This document shows positions 58,725 to 64,000 of a DNA stretch of 64,000 bases, one piece after another. Positions within the stretch are counted from its first letter, which is position 1. Each line of letters begins with the position of its first letter. A program made the translations under genes and the position numbers. Below the pieces are notes generated by a model that made no database searches, was not told where the DNA came from, and saw only the letters and a list, made by a program, of their open reading frames with translations. The stretch spans positions 1,670,501 through 1,734,500 of the forward strand of contig NC_013171.1 of NCBI RefSeq assembly GCF_000024105.1, in the 5' to 3' direction. Source of the stretch: Anaerococcus prevotii DSM 20548 (GTDB lineage: Bacteria; Bacillota; Clostridia; Tissierellales; Peptoniphilaceae).

Positions 58725-58754
58725 GTTGGCTCCTTTCTTGCTAGTTTATAGTCG

Positions 58755-60872
58755 TTAGTAGTCTAATCCAAATCCAAGTTTATATTCATTGCCGCATTCA
58801 TCTAGATAGGCGTAGGTCATTCCTTCTGGCATGTATTTATCCTTATCGTAACCTGGTACGTCGTTAGGACTTATACAAATTCCATCCTCATCTACAGCTA
58901 TTACTTCTTCGCCTTTAGGGAAGGTGAATGGTAGTTTGCCTGTTGGGGCAAATTTTCCACTAAGGACATCCATTTGAGCGGATGTGAAGGTTTCAAAATG
59001 AGCCAAGAGGGCATCTGAGTTTTTCTCTGCCTTTTCTAATAGCCAAGGCATGGTAGAGTTTACTGAAATTATAACTTTAGCCCCATTCTCATCGGCAATT
59101 TTTCTAAATTCTTCTAGTTTATCAATATTTGCTACAGTCGTTTCTGAATATTGTGTACCATCTATCGCCTTATTTGTTTTGTTTTCACAAAGATCAAGTT
59201 CTAGAAGGCCTGGAGTTGCAGAAAAATAGTTACCTGATTTTGGTGTGATTTGTACAAAAATATATTCTGCTTCTTTCGCATCTTCTACAATTTCTATATC
59301 TTCTCTTTCTTTTAGATCTTCGATAGCTTCTTTCCTAAATGTTTCTGCCTTATCAGCTTCCTTGTGGAGGAAATCTACATGAACTTTAGCCTTATCCTTC
59401 ATAGGTAGGGTATTGTCTTTGTTTTTGAGCAGTACTACAGATCTTTGGTGAGCAGAGTAGGCTTTTTTCTTATTATCTTCATCTGCTACAAAGTCTTTTG
59501 CCTTTTGTGGGTCAACATAAGTTTTGTCATCGAATAGGCCTAGGTCAAACATTTCTGTAAGGAGTCTAATATTTGCTTCGATTAATCTTTCACGACTAAT
59601 TTTACCTTCTTCATAGGCTTTTATTATCCATTCTACTTCATTGGTATCAGATATTAGGTCAACCCCATTATTTACAGCACAAGCTGCACGGTCTTGTTTT
59701 TCTAAATGCATCATCCCCCATGCCATGTTATCTAGTATTCCTGAGTCTGAGTTGATGTAGCCCTTAAAGCCCATATCATCTCTTAGGATATCTTGGATAA
59801 AGTATTGGTTAAAGGCAAATCCAACTGGTTCAAAAGGAATCTTGCTTCCCTTATAGTTTTGGACTGCTGACTTGTCGTGGGCAGGGATTGAGTAGTAAGG
59901 CATGATTGATGATACTTTTTTCTCAGCAGCTGCCTTAAATGGTGGTAGGTGGTATTTTTCTAGTGAACCAGGAGTTCTATAAACATTGAATTTTCCTTCC
60001 TTGTAGTGTGGATCAAAGCCATTTTCCCTAGCTCCGCCGCCTGGGAAGTGTTTCATGGTAAGGGCAACTGATTCACTGTTTAGATTATCTGATTGGAAGG
60101 CTTCGATTAAATCTTCTCCTGCCTTTGTAATAAGTTCTGTATCTTCACCCAAGGTTCCATAGAATCTTTGCCATCTAGGATCTGTAGCCGTATCAAGCAT
60201 GTACATATAGCCTTTTCTAAGACCAGAATACTTCCATTCGTCTCTTGCTATTTCTCCAAACTCTTTAAAGATTGAGTATTCATAATCTCCGTCAGGATGG
60301 TAATTTCTAGACTTATCTCCAAGATAAGCTGCAGCAAGTCCTAGGGTTGATGGATAGGTAGTAAATACTCCTACAGCATCGTTCATACCAAAGGTTCTTT
60401 CAGCATTTTCATTCCTTGAGTTTGAGGCAATAATAACAGGGATACCTAATCTTGAGCTTTCAGCTACTTCGTTCATAGCATTAGTCCACTTTGCTATTTC
60501 TTCTTCTGAGAAGTTATCCCTTAAGATAAAGTGGCGTAAGTTTTTGTCAATTATGTGTCCTGTTGAACCGTGGTTAATCTGACCTATAAAGATATTTTTA
60601 TCCTCGTAAACTTCCTCATCAAGAAGACCATCGTGGCTTGTCTTTTCCTTATCTTCTTGGGCAAGACCCATTCTTTGAGACTTAATCATCATATTGCCAC
60701 AAAGCTCTTCTATAGTCATCCTATAAGCAAGATCCTTGGCACGAACGCTTGATGGAAGACGCCAGTCTTCGTATGGATCTAATATCCCATTTCCATTTAA
60801 GTCCTTAAACTTAAATCCTTCATTTTCGATTAGTTTTTTATTTCTTACTTCTAGTTTTAATTGCTCTGTCAT
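58755..60872 (-). CDS. Glycoside hydrolase family 3 (beta-glucosidase/beta-xylosidase-like), cytoplasmic
   Basis: This 705-residue GH3 enzyme has a TIM-barrel domain (about residues 110-440) with FPGGGARENGFDPH and the likely nucleophile Asp in GYINSDSGIL, followed by an alpha/beta sandwich domain (about 480-690). There is no signal peptide, so it acts on imported glycosides. Near the N-terminus DLNGNGILDPYED (residues 24-36) resembles a calcium-binding EF-hand loop. Upstream are two GPH symporters that could supply its substrate, and downstream is kdgT. The bond cleaved (glucosyl, xylosyl or another) is not deducible. Confidence 0.88.
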   Translation of the reverse strand: MTEQLKLEVRNKKLIENEGFKFKDLNGNGILDPYEDWRLPSSVRAKDLAYRMTIEELCGNMMIKSQRMGLAQEDKEKTSHDGLLDEEVYEDKNIFIGQINHGSTGHIIDKNLRHFILRDNFSEEEIAKWTNAMNEVAESSRLGIPVIIASNSRNENAERTFGMNDAVGVFTTYPSTLGLAAAYLGDKSRNYHPDGDYEYSIFKEFGEIARDEWKYSGLRKGYMYMLDTATDPRWQRFYGTLGEDTELITKAGEDLIEAFQSDNLNSESVALTMKHFPGGGARENGFDPHYKEGKFNVYRTPGSLEKYHLPPFKAAAEKKVSSIMPYYSIPAHDKSAVQNYKGSKIPFEPVGFAFNQYFIQDILRDDMGFKGYINSDSGILDNMAWGMMHLEKQDRAACAVNNGVDLISDTNEVEWIIKAYEEGKISRERLIEANIRLLTEMFDLGLFDDKTYVDPQKAKDFVADEDNKKKAYSAHQRSVVLLKNKDNTLPMKDKAKVHVDFLHKEADKAETFRKEAIEDLKEREDIEIVEDAKEAEYIFVQITPKSGNYFSATPGLLELDLCENKTNKAIDGTQYSETTVANIDKLEEFRKIADENGAKVIISVNSTMPWLLEKAEKNSDALLAHFETFTSAQMDVLSGKFAPTGKLPFTFPKGEEVIAVDEDGICISPNDVPGYDKDKYMPEGMTYAYLDECGNEYKLGFGLDY

Positions 60873-60915
60873 ATCTTCCTCCTATTTCCTTATAAATTTA
60901 CCCTAAGGTATTGGA

Positions 60916-60941
60916 AAAATAACCTCCAATTTCTTGGAGGC
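60916..60941 (-). terminator. Terminator between the GPH symporters and the GH3 gene
   Basis: CCTCCAA (60923-60929) pairs with TTGGAGG (60934-60940) around a four-base loop. On the minus strand TATTTTTCC follows. It separates the symporter unit from the GH3-kdgT unit, at least partly. Confidence 0.75.
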
Positions 60942-60990
60942 TTTTCTTTAAATTTATAGCTCTTATCTTTTGATAGTTAAGACTTTTTTA

Positions 60991-62385
60991 TTATTTTAAT
61001 TGAGCTCTTTTTTCTGCAAGAGTCTTATTATTTTTCTCTACAGTTTTTCTATTGAGTGGATATATTAAAAAGACTACTAAGCCACCAAGTCCTAGGGCTA
61101 TAGCTGGTATTAGCGTCGCTACATTATATATTCCCTGAGCAACCTCTGCTGTTTGACTCGCAGCTCCTGCAACATATCCTACTGAAGCTACTGCAAATCC
61201 ACCAAGTCCTCCAGCAAAGGCTTGGCCTAACTTTCTTGCAAATGAGTAAATAGCATAAACTTTTCCGTCATCTCTTACTCCATTTTTGATTTCCAAGTCA
61301 TCGATTACGTCTGTAATCATGGCCCAAGTTAGGGTGTTAAATATTCCTAGGAATATATAAGCTATAACAGTTCCAGCTAGGAATAGGTACATATTTTCAA
61401 GTTTCAAGATGAAAAGTATAAAGTAAGTTACACCTGCACCTATAAGTCCAATAGATGATGCTTCTTTCTTACCAATATTTTGTCCAAGTTTCATAGCCAT
61501 TGGAGCTGTAAATAGCATTGGAACTGTACCACAAAGACCAGCTAGAGCCATTCCAGTTGTATCTTGGAAGTAGGTAGAATATACATATATATTCATTGAA
61601 CCAACTAAAAGCATTCCAAGAAGGAGGCATATAGATACTACTATGATTGATAGTAGAGATCTTTTACTAATTACATTTCCGATTCCCTTAAGGGCGTTTT
61701 CTTTTGGACCAGCTGATTCTCTTTCTATGTCAACTCTTTCAGTACAGAAGGAGTAACAAATAAAGTAAGAAATAATAGCTAGTATTCCGTAGATTCCAGC
61801 TACAAGCGGAAATCTATTTTCTAATAGGATATCAGCTTGACCAGGAACTTTCTGATAAATTAGATATGGAGTAACAAATCCAATTATAAGACCTGCTACT
61901 GTTGCTCCTAGAGTTCTAAATGTTGAAAGCTCTGTTCTTTGATCTGCATCAGATGTTATTGCTGAAGCCATTGATCCATATGGGATGTTAATGAAGGTGT
62001 AGCAAAGTGATCCCCAAAGGATGTAGGTTGCATACATTATCACTATTTTTGTTCCCATTGGTAAATCTTTAAGTCCTGATTGGAAGAGCAAGAATCCTGC
62101 TATAGCTACTGGTATCGCTCCCCATTTGATAAATGGTCTAAACTTTCCGTCCTTATTTCCTGTAAACTTATCTACGATAGTTCCCATTCCTACATCAGTA
62201 AAGGCATCAATTATTCTCGAAAGAAAGAATAATCCTCCAACAAGTTTTGGATCTATCCCCCATACGTTAGTATAAAATATCATCAGAAAACTACTAACAA
62301 GGGTAAAGGTGAAGTTGTTTGCAACATCTCCTGCTGCATAACCAATCTTATCTTTTAAGCCAAAAGGCTTTACATTTTTCTGCAT
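60991..62385 (-). CDS. GPH-family sugar:cation symporter (copy 2)
   Basis: The 464-residue protein with about twelve helices belongs to the glycoside-pentoside-hexuronide (GPH) symporters, such as MelB and XynB-type transporters. Signature features are KIGYAAGDVANNFTF at the start, DAFTDVGMGTIVDKF between helices 2 and 3, NIPYGSMASAIT and WAMITDVIDDLEIKNG. It starts two bases after the previous gene's stop and is a diverged paralogue of it, sharing the opening MQKNVKPFG. Substrate is unknown; oligosaccharides or glycosides are likely given the GH3 gene. Confidence 0.88.
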   Translation of the reverse strand: MQKNVKPFGLKDKIGYAAGDVANNFTFTLVSSFLMIFYTNVWGIDPKLVGGLFFLSRIIDAFTDVGMGTIVDKFTGNKDGKFRPFIKWGAIPVAIAGFLLFQSGLKDLPMGTKIVIMYATYILWGSLCYTFINIPYGSMASAITSDADQRTELSTFRTLGATVAGLIIGFVTPYLIYQKVPGQADILLENRFPLVAGIYGILAIISYFICYSFCTERVDIERESAGPKENALKGIGNVISKRSLLSIIVVSICLLLGMLLVGSMNIYVYSTYFQDTTGMALAGLCGTVPMLFTAPMAMKLGQNIGKKEASSIGLIGAGVTYFILFILKLENMYLFLAGTVIAYIFLGIFNTLTWAMITDVIDDLEIKNGVRDDGKVYAIYSFARKLGQAFAGGLGGFAVASVGYVAGAASQTAEVAQGIYNVATLIPAIALGLGGLVVFLIYPLNRKTVEKNNKTLAEKRAQLK

Positions 62386-62386
62386 A

Positions 62387-63775
62387 TTATTCTCCTGATT
62401 TTAATCTTTTTTCGTGTAAATATTTAGCATTATCATATACCTTCTGTCTATTTAATGGATAGATCACTAGGTATGCTAGAGTAGCTAAAATAAGAGTAAC
62501 TGCTGGAAGTAAAGTTGAAATATTATATATTCCTGCTGTTACTTGTGGGTCAAACTTACTTTCTACGCTATAATTTATAGCTGTAAGCAAGAATCCTGTA
62601 AGACCAGATGCTGCTGCTTGGCCTAGCTTTCTCGAAAATGAGAAGGCCCCATAGATTGCTCCATCATCTCTTCTGCCCTTATTTACTTCAAGGTCATCTA
62701 TAACATCTATTATCATAGCCCAACTTGTTATTCCTTGGAAGGCAGTTCCTATTTGGAAAAGTATCACAAAGAATATAAAAGTCTTAACATTTGATGTTTG
62801 CAAGAAGTAAGCTAGCAAATAACTTATAGCTGATAAGCTTAAGCCAAATACAGTTACTTCTTTTTTACCAAATTTGGCCGAAAGTTTTGGTACAACTGTT
62901 GCCATGAGCAAAGTGATTACCATCTGACTTGTTCCTACAAAACTCATCGCTTTGACATTTTGGAAGTAGTTTGGATATAGGTATGAGTTCATCCCGCTTA
63001 CTGCCATTACTGATAATAGGAAAAATAGTGATGCAAGTATCAATCCTATTAGAGCACGTGATGAAAACATTACTTTGAAAGTCTCTAAGAAAGAAAATTT
63101 CTCCTCACTTCTTGGAATCTTTACTCTTTCAGTCGTTAGCTTAAAACAGAGCATGTAGGTTATAATTGCAAGTATTGAACAAACAAGAGCAAATATCGTC
63201 ATCTTATTACCTGATAGGAGTTCATGTCCATTTTGATCAGTATAGTAAACAAACATAGGTCCAATTACAGCTATAATGAAGTTTCCAGCTTGGCTACCTA
63301 TTGTTCTCCATGTAGAAAGGTGGGTTCTATGGTCAGGGTTTTCTGAAACTGCTGATGCCATTGATCCATAAGGAATATTTATGGCAGTGTATGCAATAGA
63401 TCCCCAAAGTATGTATGTTCCGTACATCCATACCATCTTAAAGGCCATAGACATATCTTTGAAATATGTAGGATATAGGAGAAAACTTGCAAGGGCAACC
63501 GGTCCTGCTATTCTTCTAATCCAAGGAAGGAACTTTCCATCCTTAGTTGGTGGTGTTCTATCGACTATTTGGCCCATACCAACATCGGTAAAGGCATCTA
63601 TTATTTTTGCTAATAGCATCATGAGACCTACACTGGCTGGGCTAACTCCCATAACGTCAGTGTAGAATTTCATAAAGAATACTGATGATAGGGCAAAGGA
63701 GAAGCCATTGCCCAAATCACCAAACATGTAGCCTAATTTATCTTTCATGCCAAAAGGCTTTACATTTTTTTGCAT
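62387..63775 (-). CDS. GPH-family sugar:cation symporter (copy 1)
   Basis: This 462-residue paralogue has MQKNVKPFGMKDKLGYMFGD, DAFTDVGMGQIVDRT, NIPYGSMASAVS and WAMIIDVIDDLEVNKGRRDDG. It lies 15 bases downstream of the oxidoreductase gene and two bases upstream of the second symporter, so the three form one operon. The substrate-contacting regions differ between the two copies, which suggests two related sugars or a two-subunit transporter. Confidence 0.88.
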   Translation of the reverse strand: MQKNVKPFGMKDKLGYMFGDLGNGFSFALSSVFFMKFYTDVMGVSPASVGLMMLLAKIIDAFTDVGMGQIVDRTPPTKDGKFLPWIRRIAGPVALASFLLYPTYFKDMSMAFKMVWMYGTYILWGSIAYTAINIPYGSMASAVSENPDHRTHLSTWRTIGSQAGNFIIAVIGPMFVYYTDQNGHELLSGNKMTIFALVCSILAIITYMLCFKLTTERVKIPRSEEKFSFLETFKVMFSSRALIGLILASLFFLLSVMAVSGMNSYLYPNYFQNVKAMSFVGTSQMVITLLMATVVPKLSAKFGKKEVTVFGLSLSAISYLLAYFLQTSNVKTFIFFVILFQIGTAFQGITSWAMIIDVIDDLEVNKGRRDDGAIYGAFSFSRKLGQAAASGLTGFLLTAINYSVESKFDPQVTAGIYNISTLLPAVTLILATLAYLVIYPLNRQKVYDNAKYLHEKRLKSGE

Positions 63776-63790
63776 TTTTCTCTCTCTAAT

Positions 63791-64000
63791 TTAATCTATT
63801 ACTATAGCTTCTTCTTGGCATTTTAAGCATAGCTCTTGTGCCTTGAATATATGCTCTTGTGTCATTGCATTTTCTGTGCCATTGATACAATCGAGTATCA
63901 TCTCTCCGAAAAATGGAAATCCTACTTTGCCATTTACTTCAAAATGCTCTTCTCCGTTTTCATCTACCAAAAATACATGATCTCCTGTAGCATTCGTTGC
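63791..64000 (-). CDS. Gfo/Idh/MocA-type oxidoreductase, C-terminal end only
   Basis: The last 69 codons before a TAA stop at 63791-63793 are visible; the gene continues past the right edge. The end, MILDCINGTENAMTQEHIFK then AQELCLKCQEEAIVI, matches the C-terminal pattern of NAD(P)-dependent sugar dehydrogenases of the Gfo/Idh/MocA family. Two cysteines sit close together near the end. Placed upstream of GPH symporters and a GH3 enzyme, it probably oxidises or epimerises a sugar from this locus. The short visible part limits confidence. Confidence 0.65.
   Translation of the reverse strand, partial: ATNATGDHVFLVDENGEEHFEVNGKVGFPFFGEMILDCINGTENAMTQEHIFKAQELCLKCQEEAIVID

Noticed and set aside
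58755-60872. Dockerin or cellulosome link for the GH3 enzyme
   Set aside because: A single DxNxNG loop at the N-terminus without a second repeat or a signal peptide is not a dockerin.
1-64000. CRISPR arrays, tRNA or rRNA genes, complete insertion sequences, prophage
   Set aside because: I saw no regularly spaced repeats, no cloverleaf candidates and no transposase or phage proteins in the reading frames.

Overview
This window looks like chromosomal DNA of a low-GC Gram-positive anaerobe. The strong AGGAGG-type ribosome binding sites, sigma-A promoters, a T-box leader, PTS operons, a sortase-anchored giant adhesin and a PPi-type phosphofructokinase fit Tissierellia/Peptoniphilaceae, most likely an Anaerococcus-like organism. 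That placement is inferred from protein character; no 16S rRNA is present. Nearly all genes lie on the minus strand; only an NhaC-type antiporter and the phosphofructokinase are on the plus strand.

Right-to-left along the minus strand, the layout is as follows. At 54-64 kb there is a carbohydrate locus: the end of a Gfo/Idh/MocA oxidoreductase, two tandem GPH-type sugar symporters, a cytoplasmic GH3 glycosidase and a KdgT-type permease. Next come a T-box-controlled brnQ and, on the plus strand, a PPi-type phosphofructokinase. At 49-54.5 kb a complete cellobiose-type PTS operon carries its own LicR-like regulator, EIIA, EIIB, 6-phospho-beta-glucosidase and EIIC. At 46-49 kb there are an esterase-like hydrolase, an MFS transporter and a Crp/Fnr regulator. 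At 31.1-45.8 kb one uninterrupted gene encodes a 4909-residue surface protein. It has a signal peptide, a charged Lys/Glu stalk, ten SpaA/CnaB-type domains, six copies of another repeated module that I do not recognise, and a YPFTG sorting signal.

At 26.8-31 kb lie NhaC, a CmpB-type membrane protein and a two-domain PPK2 enzyme. They are separated by two intergenic regions rich in related palindromic repeats. At 11.6-26.2 kb is the S10-spc-alpha ribosomal protein supercluster (rpsJ to rplQ) with secY, adk, infA, rpmJ and rpoA; map is missing from its usual place between adk and infA.

At 4.7-10.9 kb is a MurNAc-recycling operon: murR, a PBP4b/YfeW-like surface hydrolase with its own NPKTG sorting signal, mupG, murQ and murP. 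At 0-4.6 kb a mixed operon carries a PAS-SpoIIE phosphatase, deoC, a cytoplasmic alpha-amylase and rnhA, followed by a truncated cation:proton antiporter gene. Overall the window combines core translation genes with scavenging of cell-wall sugars and plant- or host-derived glycosides, plus one very large cell-wall adhesin. The adhesin and its unnamed repeat module are the best candidates for something undescribed.
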